Positions 9,240 through 17,603 are shown, counted from the first letter of the stretch. The stretch is DNA of 64,000 nt from an uncultured Nesterenkonia sp. (GCA_946222885.1 CAMIAK010000008.1:62001-126000), one strand, 5' to 3'. Made by a program: numbers and translations. Notes: a model not told the origin generated them from the letters alone.

Positions 9240-11708
9240 TCAGCCGACCTTCTCCACTGGAGCATATCGCAGGAGAAGTCTCTTCTCCGCCCCGGCGAAG
9301 CTGACCTTGGCCACGGTCTTGTCCCCTGTCCCTTCGACGGCGATGACCTCGCCGACGCCGAACTTCCGGTGGCTGACCCGGTCCCCGGGGCTGAGGCTGG
9401 GGACCTCCCGGTCCGGGTTGACCTGCTGCGGCGCTGACCCTGCCCGGTGGCCGGGCAGCGAGGAGGACCGGTGATCGGTGTCCGCCGCCCCGTAGGCGGG
9501 AGCCGTGCCCCTGGAGCTGGAGGAGGACCCGCCGTAGATGGAGCCGCCGCCCCAGCCGGTGAACCCGCCGCTCAGTCCGCCCGATGAGGAGGAGCCGCTG
9601 TGCTCGAGCAGGCCCTCAGGGATCTCGGAGAGGAACTGGCTGGGCGGGTTGTACTGGTGCTGTCCCCACAGGTGGCGGGACTCCGCACGGGAGAGGTAGA
9701 GCCGCTTCCGCGCACGGGTGAGCCCCACATAGGCCAGCCGCCGCTCCTCGGCCAGCTGCTCCGGGTCTGACATGGAGCGCGAATGGGGGAAGATCCCGTG
9801 CTCCATACCGGTGAGGAAGACCACCGGGAACTCCAGCCCCTTGGCGGTGTGCAGGGTCATCAGGGTGACCTGCCCCTGCTCCCGGGCGATGCGCTCGGAC
9901 TCCTCGTCCCCGGCGGAGGGGATCGCGTCGGCGTCGGCGATCAGGCTGACCTGCTCCAGGAAGTCGGCCAGGGTGCCCTGCTGCGGGCCGGCCTCGCCGT
10001 CCTCCTGGTCGGGACCCTGGCCGGCATCGGCCTCGTACTCCTTCACGACGGCGACCAGCTCGCCGAGGTTGTCCGCGCGGGACTCGTCCTGCAGATCCTT
10101 GGACTGGCGCAGCGCCTCCATCATCCCGGACTGCTCCAGCACGGCCTCCAGCACCACCGAGGGCTTCTCATCCTGGTTGAGCTGGGTGAGGTCGTCCATC
10201 ATCCGCACGAAGGAGTCGATCGCCTTGACCGATCGGGTGGCCATGGCCGGAGCCTGGTCGGCCCGGCGCAGCGCCTCGAAGAAGGTGGTGCGGTCCCGCT
10301 GGGCCAGCGCGGCCACGGCTCCTTCGGCGCGGTCGCCGATCCCGCGCTTGGGCTCGTTGAGGATGCGGCGGAGGTTGACGTCGTCGTCGGGGTTGTTGAT
10401 GACGTGCAGGTAGGCCAGCGCGTCCTTGATCTCCTTGCGGTCGTAGAACCGCGTGCCGCCGATGACCCGGTACGGGATCCCGCGGCTGATCAGCCGCTCC
10501 TCCAGGGAACGCGACTGCGCGTTGGTGCGGTAGAAGACGGCGACGTCGGCGGGGCGGATGCCCTCCCGGTCCCCCAGCTCGTCGATGGTGCGGGCGATCC
10601 AGTCGGCCTCATCGTTCTCCGAGGGGGCCACGTGCAGGCGGAGCGGCTCTCCCTCCCCCTGGTCGGTCCAGAGCTTCTTCTCCGTGCGGCCGGGGTTCTG
10701 CGAGATGACGCCGTTGGCGGCGTCGAGGATGGTCTGGGTGGAGCGGTAGTTCTGCTCCAGCTTGATGGTGGTGGCCTCCGGGTAGTCGCGCCCGAACTCC
10801 ACGATGTTGCGAATATCCGCGCCGCGGAAGGCATAGATGGACTGGTCGCTGTCGCCCACCACCGTCAGCTCCGCCGGGGGCGTCTGGACGTCGTCGCGGT
10901 CCCCGGTGAGCTGGCGGACCAGGCGGTACTGGGCGTGGTTGGTGTCCTGGTACTCGTCCACCAGCACGTGCCGGAAGCGGCGCCGGTAGTTGTCCAGCAG
11001 CGCAGGAAAGGCGTCGAACATCCACACGGTCTCGGCGAGCAGGTCGTCGAAGTCATAGGCGTTGGCGGCGCGGAGCCGCTCGGTGTACTCGCGGTAGACG
11101 GTGGAGACAGCCTCGGCGAAGGGCTCGTTGGGTGCGGTGGACTGGAAGGCCTCGGCGTCGATCAGCTCGTTCTTCAGCGCGGAGATCTTGTTCTTGATCG
11201 CCCGCGGGGCGAACCGCTTGGGGTCCAGGTCATGCAGCTTGGCGATCGTGGTGATCAGCCGCAGCGAATCCGCCGAGTCATAGATGGTGAAGGTGGTCTT
11301 CCGCCCCAGGTGCGCCGCCTCAGCACGCAGGATGCGCACGCAGGAGGAGTGGAAGGTGGAGATCCACATGCGCTCGGCGGTGGGGCCCACCAGCCCCGCG
11401 ATGCGCTCCTTCATCTCCCGGGCCGCCTTATTGGTGAAGGTGATCGCCAGGATCTCGTGGGGGCGCGCCGTCCCGGACCGCAGCATATGAGCGATCCGCC
11501 GGGTCAGCACGCTGGTCTTGCCGGAGCCGGCCCCGGCCACGATGAGCAGCGGGCTGCCGTGGTGGAGCACCGCCTCCTTCTGCTGCGGGTTCAGCCCCTC
11601 TGTGACGTCAGAGGACGACGACGGCACAGCGTCACCGGGCGCGGCCTCGGGGGCCGGGCGGTCGGCGGTCTGAGCACGGGCAGAGGGAGGGGTGAAGACG
11701 AAATCCAT
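9240..11708 (-). CDS. pcrA: ATP-dependent DNA helicase PcrA/UvrD
   Basis: 822 aa superfamily 1A 3'-5' helicase for repair and rolling-circle processes. Motif I is AGAGSGKTSVL (near residue 57), motif II DEYQDTN, motif III GDSDQSIYAFRGAD, motif IV QNYRSTQTIL, motif V LMTLHTAKGLEFPVV and motif VI YVGLTRARKRLYL. The last about 100 residues are a Gly/Ser-rich linker followed by a small Tudor-like tail (GDRVSHRKFGVGEV), normal for actinobacterial PcrA. The ATG lies nine bases after TAGACT, so initiation may be close to the transcript start. Confidence 0.97.
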   Translation of the reverse strand: MDFVFTPPSARAQTADRPAPEAAPGDAVPSSSSDVTEGLNPQQKEAVLHHGSPLLIVAGAGSGKTSVLTRRIAHMLRSGTARPHEILAITFTNKAAREMKERIAGLVGPTAERMWISTFHSSCVRILRAEAAHLGRKTTFTIYDSADSLRLITTIAKLHDLDPKRFAPRAIKNKISALKNELIDAEAFQSTAPNEPFAEAVSTVYREYTERLRAANAYDFDDLLAETVWMFDAFPALLDNYRRRFRHVLVDEYQDTNHAQYRLVRQLTGDRDDVQTPPAELTVVGDSDQSIYAFRGADIRNIVEFGRDYPEATTIKLEQNYRSTQTILDAANGVISQNPGRTEKKLWTDQGEGEPLRLHVAPSENDEADWIARTIDELGDREGIRPADVAVFYRTNAQSRSLEERLISRGIPYRVIGGTRFYDRKEIKDALAYLHVINNPDDDVNLRRILNEPKRGIGDRAEGAVAALAQRDRTTFFEALRRADQAPAMATRSVKAIDSFVRMMDDLTQLNQDEKPSVVLEAVLEQSGMMEALRQSKDLQDESRADNLGELVAVVKEYEADAGQGPDQEDGEAGPQQGTLADFLEQVSLIADADAIPSAGDEESERIAREQGQVTLMTLHTAKGLEFPVVFLTGMEHGIFPHSRSMSDPEQLAEERRLAYVGLTRARKRLYLSRAESRHLWGQHQYNPPSQFLSEIPEGLLEHSGSSSSGGLSGGFTGWGGGSIYGGSSSSSRGTAPAYGAADTDHRSSSLPGHRAGSAPQQVNPDREVPSLSPGDRVSHRKFGVGEVIAVEGTGDKTVAKVSFAGAEKRLLLRYAPVEKVG

Positions 11709-11804
11709 GGTTCCACCAGTCTACGGGGCGGCGGGGACACAGGTCTGAGACAGCACGGCCCCGTAGGCCATGGACGGCCTGCCGGGCATGGGAAGATGAG
11801 GGGC

Positions 11805-12548
11805 ATGTCCAGACGGCGCAAGACTTCACGCGGCAACCCGGCGGCCTCCCCTCAGGGAGACTCCGCGCCGGAGGAGGCCGCCCGGAAGGACGCCCCGCGC
11901 GGGCTGCGCGCCCACCGGGAGGCCAAGAGACAGGGCCGGAGCATCTCCCAGGAGCCGCAGCGCCGTGCCGCGGACTTCAAGGACGGGTTCCTCAGCGAGG
12001 CCAACCAGCGCGCCACCGAGGGCGTGAGCTCCAACCCCAAGCTGCTGGTCTACGCGCTGCTCGGCGTCGCCGTCTTCATGTTCATCTATCTGCACCTCTA
12101 TGCGCTGCCGCAGATGACCTACTTCGCCGGCGGCTTCGCCATGCCGGATGCCCGCCTGATGGGCTACGACGCCGGCGACGTCGAACGGCTCCGCAGCGTG
12201 ATGGACGAGACCGGCACCGGGCAGCTGAACTTCCTGCACAAGACCGCAGGGATCATCTTCCCGGTGTCCTTCGCCCTGGCCTCCTGGGCGGTGGCGGGAC
12301 TGGTGATGCGCCGTGGCGTCCTCCGCTGGGTGCTGGTGGGGGCCGCCGTCGTCTTCGCCGCGCTGGACATCACCGAGAACTTCCTGATCGACCGCATCCT
12401 CACCATGGATCCCCTGGACGAGGGGCTCGTGGCCGCCTCCTCCGCGCTGACGGTGGTCACGTGGGGTCTGCTGATCCTGGTGGGCGCGGTGGTGATCGGC
12501 GCGGTGATCATGAGCATCGTGAAGAGCTCGGTCCCGCCGAGGACCTGA
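11805..12548 (+). CDS. Unknown four-helix membrane protein
   Basis: 247 aa. The first 85 residues are charged and disordered. Four hydrophobic helices follow (about 86-106, a pair near 155-185, and one near 215-235), with an extracytoplasmic loop between the first two. I do not recognise the family and assign no function. Two in-frame ATG codons lie nine bases apart (11796, 11805), each with a purine run very close upstream, so the start is uncertain. The gene is divergent from pcrA and ends 66 bases before the tRNA-Arg. Confidence 0.7.
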   Translation: MSRRRKTSRGNPAASPQGDSAPEEAARKDAPRGLRAHREAKRQGRSISQEPQRRAADFKDGFLSEANQRATEGVSSNPKLLVYALLGVAVFMFIYLHLYALPQMTYFAGGFAMPDARLMGYDAGDVERLRSVMDETGTGQLNFLHKTAGIIFPVSFALASWAVAGLVMRRGVLRWVLVGAAVVFAALDITENFLIDRILTMDPLDEGLVAASSALTVVTWGLLILVGAVVIGAVIMSIVKSSVPPRT

Positions 12549-12614
12549 CTCGGCCTGACGCGCCCCGGACGATAGGATGGACCAGTGCCCCGCCCCACGA
12601 CGGCGGACGCACAG

Positions 12615-12687
12615 CCCTCCGTAGCTCAGGGGATAGAGCACCGCTCTCCTAAAGCGGGTGTCGCAGGTTCGAATCCTGCCGGGGGGA
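12615..12687 (+). tRNA. tRNA-Arg (anticodon CCT)
   Basis: 73 nt cloverleaf. Acceptor CCCTCCG/CGGGGGG with one G-U pair, D-arm GCTC/GAGC, anticodon stem CCGCT/AGCGG with loop CTCCTAA (anticodon CCT), T-stem GCAGG/CCTGC, discriminator A, CCA not encoded. The 3' part from about base 48 onward was brought in by the integrated element (see attL/attR). Confidence 0.96.
12640..12687 (+). other. attL: left junction of the integrated element, inside tRNA-Arg
   Basis: 48 bases that match attR (21335-21382) at 44 positions. The first 23 bases (12640-12662) are identical, covering the anticodon arm and variable loop. All four differences fall in the T-stem and are paired replacements. The crossover therefore lies in the 23-bp block. 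Confidence 0.93.
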
Positions 12688-12696
12688 CTACAAAAC

Positions 12697-12723
12697 GCCT
12701 AGTCAGAGCGTTAAAGACTAGGC
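12697..12723. terminator. Hairpin at the end of the integrase gene
   Basis: GCCTAGTC (12697-12704) and GACTAGGC (12716-12723) with an 11-base loop. It contains the integrase stop codon and lies just after the tRNA, so it may end both transcripts. Confidence 0.5.
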
Positions 12724-13902
12724 TTCATCATCCGACGATTCTTCGCCAGTACGCAGTGAGTACGCAGCAGATTCGATCTGAGCACCCAGCCCCGCGAGAT
12801 CGTCGGGGTAAAGGTGCCCGTACGTATCCAGGGTCAGACTGGCGCTCTCATGTCCCAAAGCACGCTGCAACGCCTTAATATTCGCCCCGGCTTGAATCGC
12901 CAGTGACGCGAATGTACCCCGCAGGTCGTGAATCCTCATGCTGGTATCGCAGTCCGCGTCCTTCAGCGCCGAACGGAAGACCCGCCTGCCCCAGTTCCTA
13001 TGCCGGAACACGCCACCATGCCGACCACGGAACACATCTTCGCCGGGGGCTCGCCCATCCACATAGTTCCGCAGGTCTTCCCCCAGCGTTTGGGGCATCG
13101 GCACCCAGCGAGACTGGTGCGACTTCGGTACCCCCTCGATGATCTCGTTGTTCAGATCCGTATATGTTCGGCTGACCGTGATCCTCATGCGCTCGAAGTC
13201 CAACGACTTCACCTGCAGGGCGGTCACCTCACCCCACCGGAGACCACAGAGCGCCAATGTCAGGAAGAGGAGCCGGTCAGTCTCCGTCGGCATCTTCTCC
13301 CCGACCCGGCGTAGCTCTTCAACAGTCAGCCGAATACCCTCACGCTTCTTAGGCACCTTCGGCAGCTTCACAGCCTGGGCAGGGTTCACAGCCAGCAGGC
13401 GGTCATCTACGGCCAACTGGAGAGCGGACCTCAGCACCAGGCCTGCCTTCCGAGCTCGCGCCGGGGAGACCTTTCCGTCACCCTTCTGCATGTTCTGCAG
13501 CCACGCGGCGATGTCGCTGGTGACCACCGCGTCGAGGGGCACGCTCCCCCACCGTGGCAGGATTCGAGACCGAGCAATCGAGGCGTAATCGTCAGCCGTC
13601 TTCCGACCTACCTGCAACCCGTCTAGATACCGCTGGACGGCGAGGCCTACTGTGAGTCGCCCGGCCTGCGGGTCCACGTAGGTGTGGGTGACGAGCTGCG
13701 TGGTGATCGACTCGATATGACGTTGAGCATCAGTCTTCCGGCCGAACGCCTTGGTCTTCTCGACCCCTGACGGGTCTACCCACCGTGCGCGCCATCGCTT
13801 CCCCTGGCCGTCACGCTTCGACGGAGACCCATCAGCTTTGCGCCACAGATCTTCGACCGCGGCACGACGATTACGACGCTGAGTCATCGGCGCGTGTTCC
13901 AC
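12718..13902 (-). CDS. int: Tyrosine recombinase, element integrase
   Basis: 394 aa. Integrates and excises the element at tRNA-Arg. An N-terminal arm-binding region (residues 1-75, GKRWRARWVDPSG) and a SAM-like core-binding domain (about 80-190) precede the catalytic domain. Active residues, counted from GTG 13902, are R222 (CGLRWGE), K260, H325 and R328 (HDLRGTF), H351 (GHESAS) and Y361 (LDTYGHLYPD). Start is GTG 13902 or ATG 13887. Both overlap the end of the repressor gene, so the two are coupled. The last codons lie within an arm-type repeat. Confidence 0.95.
   Translation of the reverse strand: MEHAPMTQRRNRRAAVEDLWRKADGSPSKRDGQGKRWRARWVDPSGVEKTKAFGRKTDAQRHIESITTQLVTHTYVDPQAGRLTVGLAVQRYLDGLQVGRKTADDYASIARSRILPRWGSVPLDAVVTSDIAAWLQNMQKGDGKVSPARARKAGLVLRSALQLAVDDRLLAVNPAQAVKLPKVPKKREGIRLTVEELRRVGEKMPTETDRLLFLTLALCGLRWGEVTALQVKSLDFERMRITVSRTYTDLNNEIIEGVPKSHQSRWVPMPQTLGEDLRNYVDGRAPGEDVFRGRHGGVFRHRNWGRRVFRSALKDADCDTSMRIHDLRGTFASLAIQAGANIKALQRALGHESASLTLDTYGHLYPDDLAGLGAQIESAAYSLRTGEESSDDEA
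12748..12776. repeat. Integrase arm-type repeat, left copy
   Basis: 29-base block holding two AGTACGCAG units 11 bases apart, followed by CAGATTCGA. It matches the right copy (21216-21244) at 27 of 29 bases in the same orientation. One copy near each end of the element is what lambda-type integrase arm sites look like. The left copy is inside the integrase coding end. Confidence 0.75.
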
Positions 13903-14710
13903 TCATTGAATCCCTCTTTTGGCTGGCGCGGGCCTTAGATGAAAGATCACCGAATCCGGGGAGAAGCTCCTCCGTCCTTCGGTCGATCACCGCGTCCAGG
14001 GCCTCTCCCATTGCCCTCAATCGAGCCACATCTTCTAACCACCAAGGGCCGACATCCACTGTCGATGACGCTACCTCAAATGCATCATCACTTTGTTGAG
14101 TCAGATCCTGCATGATGTAATCCTCGATGGCAGGAGCGAGAACCTCGCTGAGCACCTCCGAGAAGTCTCTTTCAGAACTATAGAAATCGTTAGGTTCACC
14201 GAGATCTAACTTTTCAAGTAGCCACTCCAGCGTGATGAACTCGAGAGCTCTAACCGGAGCTCTGTGGGCCAGCGTTCTACGGTAGTCCGTAGCGACATCT
14301 TCGCCGCTGAACCCAAACACGTTCTCCCGGTCGTGAACTGAGTGGTCTATATCGCCCTGCAACCTCTCCAGTGCTTCAATCAGTTCCGAAGCAGCGTGCT
14401 TGAAGTTGTCACTCGCATCGAGAACTCGGATCCAGTTCCGATTAATCACGTTCTGCCTCTTACCTGGAAGCAGATCCTCAACTGGCACTCCGAGTACAGC
14501 CGCTACTGTCTTTGCTTCGGAAAGCTTGAGAGAACGCTCGCCTATCTCCAGGTTATAGATGACCTGGGGGTTCATTCTTAAGCCTGCCTCGGTGATCTTG
14601 TCAGCCAGCTCCTTCCGGGACCACCCAAGTCGGTCACGTCGAGTCAGGATGTGTTGCCCGATTTCCTTATCGAGGGCTTTCGGGTCTGGGGGTTCTGTCA
14701 CGCCTGCCAT
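13871..14710 (-). CDS. Cro/CI-type HTH repressor with long C-terminal domain
   Basis: 279 aa. An HTH_3 domain at about residues 17-75 (RRDRLGWSRKELADKI ... QVIYNLEIGERSL) is followed by about 200 residues I do not recognise; no LexA-type Ser/Lys protease motif is seen, so induction by RecA autocleavage is not supported. A lysogeny repressor for the element is the likely role, from its place beside int and divergent from the early operon. The gene is clearly richer in A/T than its neighbours. Its start fits leaderless initiation. Confidence 0.82.
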   Translation of the reverse strand: MAGVTEPPDPKALDKEIGQHILTRRDRLGWSRKELADKITEAGLRMNPQVIYNLEIGERSLKLSEAKTVAAVLGVPVEDLLPGKRQNVINRNWIRVLDASDNFKHAASELIEALERLQGDIDHSVHDRENVFGFSGEDVATDYRRTLAHRAPVRALEFITLEWLLEKLDLGEPNDFYSSERDFSEVLSEVLAPAIEDYIMQDLTQQSDDAFEVASSTVDVGPWWLEDVARLRAMGEALDAVIDRRTEELLPGFGDLSSKARASQKRDSMSGTRADDSAS

Positions 14711-14716
14711 GAGCTG

Positions 14717-14722
14717 ATTCTA
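14717..14722 (-). promoter_or_regulatory. -10 box for leaderless repressor transcript
   Basis: TAGAAT on the minus strand ends six bases before the repressor ATG, and no Shine-Dalgarno sequence fits between. A weak TTCAGA lies 17 bases upstream. Leaderless repressor mRNA is known for phage CI. Confidence 0.5.
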
Positions 14723-14792
14723 ACGTTTTTCAAGAAATTTCTGAATCTCGTGCATTAGTTGGCAAACCCGTGTTAAAGTTGATTTCGTTAGA

Positions 14793-14809
14793 TCAACGAT
14801 TATCGTTGA
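14793..14809. promoter_or_regulatory. 17-bp palindrome, probable repressor or Xis operator
   Basis: Perfect palindrome TCAACGAT-T-ATCGTTGA in the divergent region between the repressor and the early operon, 27 bases before the AlpA/Xis-like start. Placement suits the switch operator; which protein binds is unknown. Confidence 0.6.
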
Positions 14810-14835
14810 GCACTCCAGCGAGAAGGGCAGCACAC

Positions 14836-15051
14836 ATGGAAGTCCAGAATCTTCCTCCACTGATGACTACCAAGCAGGTCGCGGAGCTGACGGGGGTGCC
14901 GGAGGGCTCTCTGAAGTTCTTTCGGCACCGTGGATACGGCGGGCCTAAGAGCTTCGCGCTGACTCCCAGAGCCATCCGCTACTCCCGAGAGAGCGTCCTG
15001 GAATGGATCAACGAGCGCATCGAAGCCGAGGAGAAGCGCTTGAGCGCGTGA
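14836..15051 (+). CDS. AlpA/excisionase-like small HTH protein
   Basis: 71 aa. MerR-superfamily winged helix of the AlpA/Xis kind: MTTKQVAELTGVPEGSLKFF (residues 11-30), then a basic wing and ESVLEWINERIE. Such proteins bend DNA at att sites or switch on satellite genes, as AlpA does for P4-like elements. ATG 14836 is chosen because AGAAGG lies before it; a longer frame to 14770 would cover the operator. First gene of the rightward operon. Confidence 0.8.
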   Translation: MEVQNLPPLMTTKQVAELTGVPEGSLKFFRHRGYGGPKSFALTPRAIRYSRESVLEWINERIEAEEKRLSA

Positions 15052-15069
15052 GGAGAACGGAGGCCAGCT

Positions 15070-15486
15070 ATGAACAGCGGCCTGAAGAAAGAGAAGCGGC
15101 CCGGACTCCCGCCAAGAAGTTCCCGGACCGCAACAAGAACAGAAACCCTGGAAGGGGCACTGATGATTAAGCACGATACGCCGTTGAGGGCGAATGACCA
15201 AACTTACGAGCTGGAGGATCACAATTTCCATGCACGGGGCCGGTTGGAGCTGCCGTGGGGTCCAGGGCCGATGCTCCCGGTCGCCAGCATGTTCAAGGCG
15301 GACAAGGTCAACGACTATGGGCAGCGGCTCCGCACCGGGGTCCGGCTGACCATCCATGACGGTGACGGCGAGGTAACCCACCTTCTGCTGAGCTCGGACC
15401 AGGCCCGCTCATTCGCAGACTGGATCTTCATCCAGGCCGACGAGATCGACGCCGAGACTGAGGCCGAGGCAGGTGAAGACCAGTGA
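15070..15486 (+). CDS. Unknown element protein 1
   Basis: 138 aa, no family recognised. Acidic tail (TEAEAGEDQ), a middle VRLTIHDGDGEVTHLLLSSDQARSF resembling a small beta-sheet fold followed by a helix. ATG 15070 follows GGAGG; an internal ATG at 15163 also has a good site (GAAGGGG) and would give a 107 aa form without the basic N-terminus. Its end overlaps the next start by four bases. Confidence 0.6.
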   Translation: MNSGLKKEKRPGLPPRSSRTATRTETLEGALMIKHDTPLRANDQTYELEDHNFHARGRLELPWGPGPMLPVASMFKADKVNDYGQRLRTGVRLTIHDGDGEVTHLLLSSDQARSFADWIFIQADEIDAETEAEAGEDQ

Positions 15487-15947
15487 CACTGTTCTGGTTT
15501 ACTCCGAGCAACGAAGCCGAACTTGAAGACGTCGAGTTCCTGAAGAATCTCGGGATCGAGGTTCGGGCGCCACGAGGCCAGACCACCTTCTACCGTGACC
15601 CAGACAGCGGCAAGATGGTCGGTTTCATCGGCAAGGTCTTCGTCCTCCAGGACGGTCGTGTGGTCGTCCGGCCTTGTGCCGACACCAGCGATGGGGCGCT
15701 GCGGATCCTGTTGCGCACCGCCCTGGACTGCGCTGAGCGGGATCACCATCTCAAGCACTCTGGTTGGTTCTACCGCCGTAAGACCACGAAGCGTCAGGGT
15801 TTCTGGGTCTCCCGGATCCTGTGTGCGGTCAACACAGAGGGGACCATGGCCCGTGAGCTGGTCGCTATGCAGGATTTGCTGAGCTCCCCGGAACAGTGGC
15901 ATATCCCGGAACACGAGCTCGCCCCTGAGACCCAGGAGGCGAAATGA
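15483..15947 (+). CDS. Unknown element protein 2
   Basis: 154 aa from a GTG inside GTGA, so coupled to the gene before. No recognised domain. The region GFIGKVFVLQDGRVVVRP looks like a short beta-barrel turn, followed by basic residues (FYRRKTTKRQGFW) that could bind nucleic acid. Codon use and overlaps support it as real; function unknown. Confidence 0.6.
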   Translation: MTLFWFTPSNEAELEDVEFLKNLGIEVRAPRGQTTFYRDPDSGKMVGFIGKVFVLQDGRVVVRPCADTSDGALRILLRTALDCAERDHHLKHSGWFYRRKTTKRQGFWVSRILCAVNTEGTMARELVAMQDLLSSPEQWHIPEHELAPETQEAK

Positions 15948-16168
15948 GTGAGACCCAGATTGTTGAGGTCGCCCAGGAGAAGCTCGCTGACGTGGTGTGT
16001 GTGGTTTCCGAGGTGCGCACCAGCAGCACTGTCCCGCAGTACCGGCGTCGGGTGCATCTCTCCCTGACGGCGGCGCAGAAGGCTGTTCAGCGGGCACATG
16101 AGCGGGGCCTTGAGGCTCACATGGTCTTGTGCCGCTTGGAGCCGGTGAAGGCAGGTGATCCGGCATGA
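15944..16168 (+). CDS. Unknown element protein 3
   Basis: 74 aa, ATGA overlap with the previous stop. A beta-strand-rich start (VVCVVSEVRTSST) followed by the helix TAAQKAVQRAHERG. No family recognised. Overlaps the next gene by four bases. Confidence 0.55.
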   Translation: MSETQIVEVAQEKLADVVCVVSEVRTSSTVPQYRRRVHLSLTAAQKAVQRAHERGLEAHMVLCRLEPVKAGDPA

Positions 16169-16407
16169 GGACCGCACAGACCGAAACACCGGAACTCTTC
16201 TGTGATGGCACCCCTGGCGAGGTCCGGGCATACCAGACCGGCTATCAAGCGGGGGTCCATGAAGGCGTCACCATCGGGCGCGAGGAACTGGCCGCAGAAC
16301 AACTACAGGCCCAACGTCACTACGCCGAGACGATGCAGATCAACCGCCTCATGGACGGAGCAATCGCCGGTATGAGAGTACGTAAGGCACGAGCGGAGGC
16401 AGCGTGA
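16165..16407 (+). CDS. Unknown element protein 4
   Basis: 80 aa, ATGA overlap. Largely helical, with EVRAYQTGYQAGVHEGVTIG near the N-terminus, a pattern often seen in small phage proteins of unknown role. It overlaps the ATPase start by four bases (GTGA), so production of the two is coupled. Confidence 0.55.
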   Translation: MRTAQTETPELFCDGTPGEVRAYQTGYQAGVHEGVTIGREELAAEQLQAQRHYAETMQINRLMDGAIAGMRVRKARAEAA

Positions 16408-17495
16408 GCGATGACCATCAGAGCAGCGTTCCCCGTTCCTCACATAGGGGGTACGGGAACAGGAACGGTCGCTTATACGGTGACGTGGCAGCCTTCCTCG
16501 AAGGCGGAATGCCGGACCCTCCAATCCCGGAGATCATGCCCCGCACAGACGGTGTGGGATTGTTCTACCGGAACCAGGTCAACGTCTGCTTCGGTGAGCC
16601 AGAGGGCGGGAAAACGACCATCGGCCTAGCGGCGGGGTTGAACGCGGTCCAAGGTGGCGGGAAGTTCTCAGTCATCGATCTGGATCACAACGGGCTCGCC
16701 GGGATCGTCACGAAGCTGCTGACCATCGGAGCCACTGTTGAACAGCTCTCCGATTTGAACCGGTTCCGCTACGCCGAACCCGATGATCGGACTGAGCTAC
16801 AGGCACTTGTAGCCGACCTGGTCACTTGGGAACCCGATGTTGTGGTGCTGGACTCCATTGGTGAGCTGCTTCCGGTGATGGGCTTGAACTCCAACAGCCC
16901 GGACGATTTCACCCTGGCGAACACCAGTGTGCTCAAGCCGCTGGCCAAGAGTGGGGCAGCAGTGATCGCTATTGATCACGTCTCCAAGCACGGCGGCGAC
17001 AAGGGTCCTACGGGCACGGCAGCGAAGCGGCGGGCCGCTGGTGGCGTGATGCTGCAGGTCAGTGCGAAGGAACCGTTCACCCCAGGTAAGGGCGGGGCCG
17101 CGTACTTGACGATCTACAAGGACCGTCACGGCGGTCTCAGGGCGCATTCCCCGAGTGGGGAGCGTGAACCGCTGGCAGGGACGTTCACCATGCATCAGGA
17201 CGGCTCCTGTGTGGTCTATGCCCCGGAAGCAGGTGAACGTAAACCTGTCGCCGCTCCTGCACCCGATGTGGACGCGCTCGTGCGTCTTGATCCTCCTCCG
17301 GAGAGCGTCAGCGATGTGAAGGACCGACTGAAGTGGGGCAGTGGACGGGCCAGCATCGCGTTACGCGCCTACCGGTCCCAGATCGATTCCGGTTCCCGTT
17401 CCTTGACCGTTCCCCCGGAAGAAGAACGCCACCCCGTTCCTGTTCCTACCCCCTATGTGTCAGGAACGGGGAACGCCACCGAGGAGCCCACATGA
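16404..17495 (+). CDS. RecA-like/RepA-type ATPase, probable replication protein
   Basis: 363 aa. Single RecA-fold ATPase of the AAA_25 (RepA/DnaB-like) group: Walker A GEPEGGKTT at about residues 64-72, Walker B VVVLDSIGE near 147-155, sensor-like AVIAIDHVSKHGGDKG near 187-202. Hexameric RepA-like helicases of plasmids and satellites have this layout, so a role in element replication is inferred. The first and last coding stretches hold inverted copies of a 42-44 base block rich in GTTCC/GGAAC, which look like origin iterons. GTG start overlaps the previous stop. Confidence 0.82.
   Translation: MSDDHQSSVPRSSHRGYGNRNGRLYGDVAAFLEGGMPDPPIPEIMPRTDGVGLFYRNQVNVCFGEPEGGKTTIGLAAGLNAVQGGGKFSVIDLDHNGLAGIVTKLLTIGATVEQLSDLNRFRYAEPDDRTELQALVADLVTWEPDVVVLDSIGELLPVMGLNSNSPDDFTLANTSVLKPLAKSGAAVIAIDHVSKHGGDKGPTGTAAKRRAAGGVMLQVSAKEPFTPGKGGAAYLTIYKDRHGGLRAHSPSGEREPLAGTFTMHQDGSCVVYAPEAGERKPVAAPAPDVDALVRLDPPPESVSDVKDRLKWGSGRASIALRAYRSQIDSGSRSLTVPPEEERHPVPVPTPYVSGTGNATEEPT
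16427..16468. repeat. Iteron-like block, left copy
   Basis: Starts CGTTCCCCGTTCCT, then CACATAGGGGGTA, then GGGAACAGGAACGG, so each block is itself a loose inverted repeat of GTTCC words. It is the inverted partner of 17432-17475 and differs from it by two 2-base indels. It lies in the first codons of the ATPase gene. Confidence 0.75.
17432..17475. repeat. Iteron-like block, right copy (inverted)
   Basis: Complement of the left copy with TACCCCCTATGTG in the centre. It is preceded by further GTTCC words (17391-17416). It lies in the last codons of the ATPase gene. Satellites such as SaPIs have short-iteron origins beside their replication gene, which this resembles. Confidence 0.75.
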
Positions 17496-17593
17496 GCACA
17501 GTCAATGGGCTCGATACCCGGATTTTGGAGCCTGAAGAAAGTGCGGAAATTGCGCACTTTTCCGAGCGGGTAGACCCGCGCACCAACCGATAA
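17492..17593 (+). CDS. Unknown 33-aa element peptide
   Basis: Small frame starting in the ATGA that overlaps the ATPase stop. Mostly acidic (EPEESAEIAHF). It contains an 8-bp perfect hairpin, AAAGTGCG (17538-17545) with CGCACTTT (17553-17560). Coupling supports translation; it could equally be a leader or attenuator for the genes after it. Confidence 0.4.
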   Translation: MSTVNGLDTRILEPEESAEIAHFSERVDPRTNR

Positions 17594-17603
17594 GGACAAC
17601 ACA

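Noticed and set aside
9783..12548. One very long plus-strand frame opposite pcrA
   Set aside because: It is the antisense shadow of pcrA. Only the part from about 11805 has membrane-protein character and is kept.
12615..12687. CRISPR array or repeat cluster around the tRNA
   Set aside because: No spaced direct repeats exist here or elsewhere in the window; the repeats are att and arm sites.
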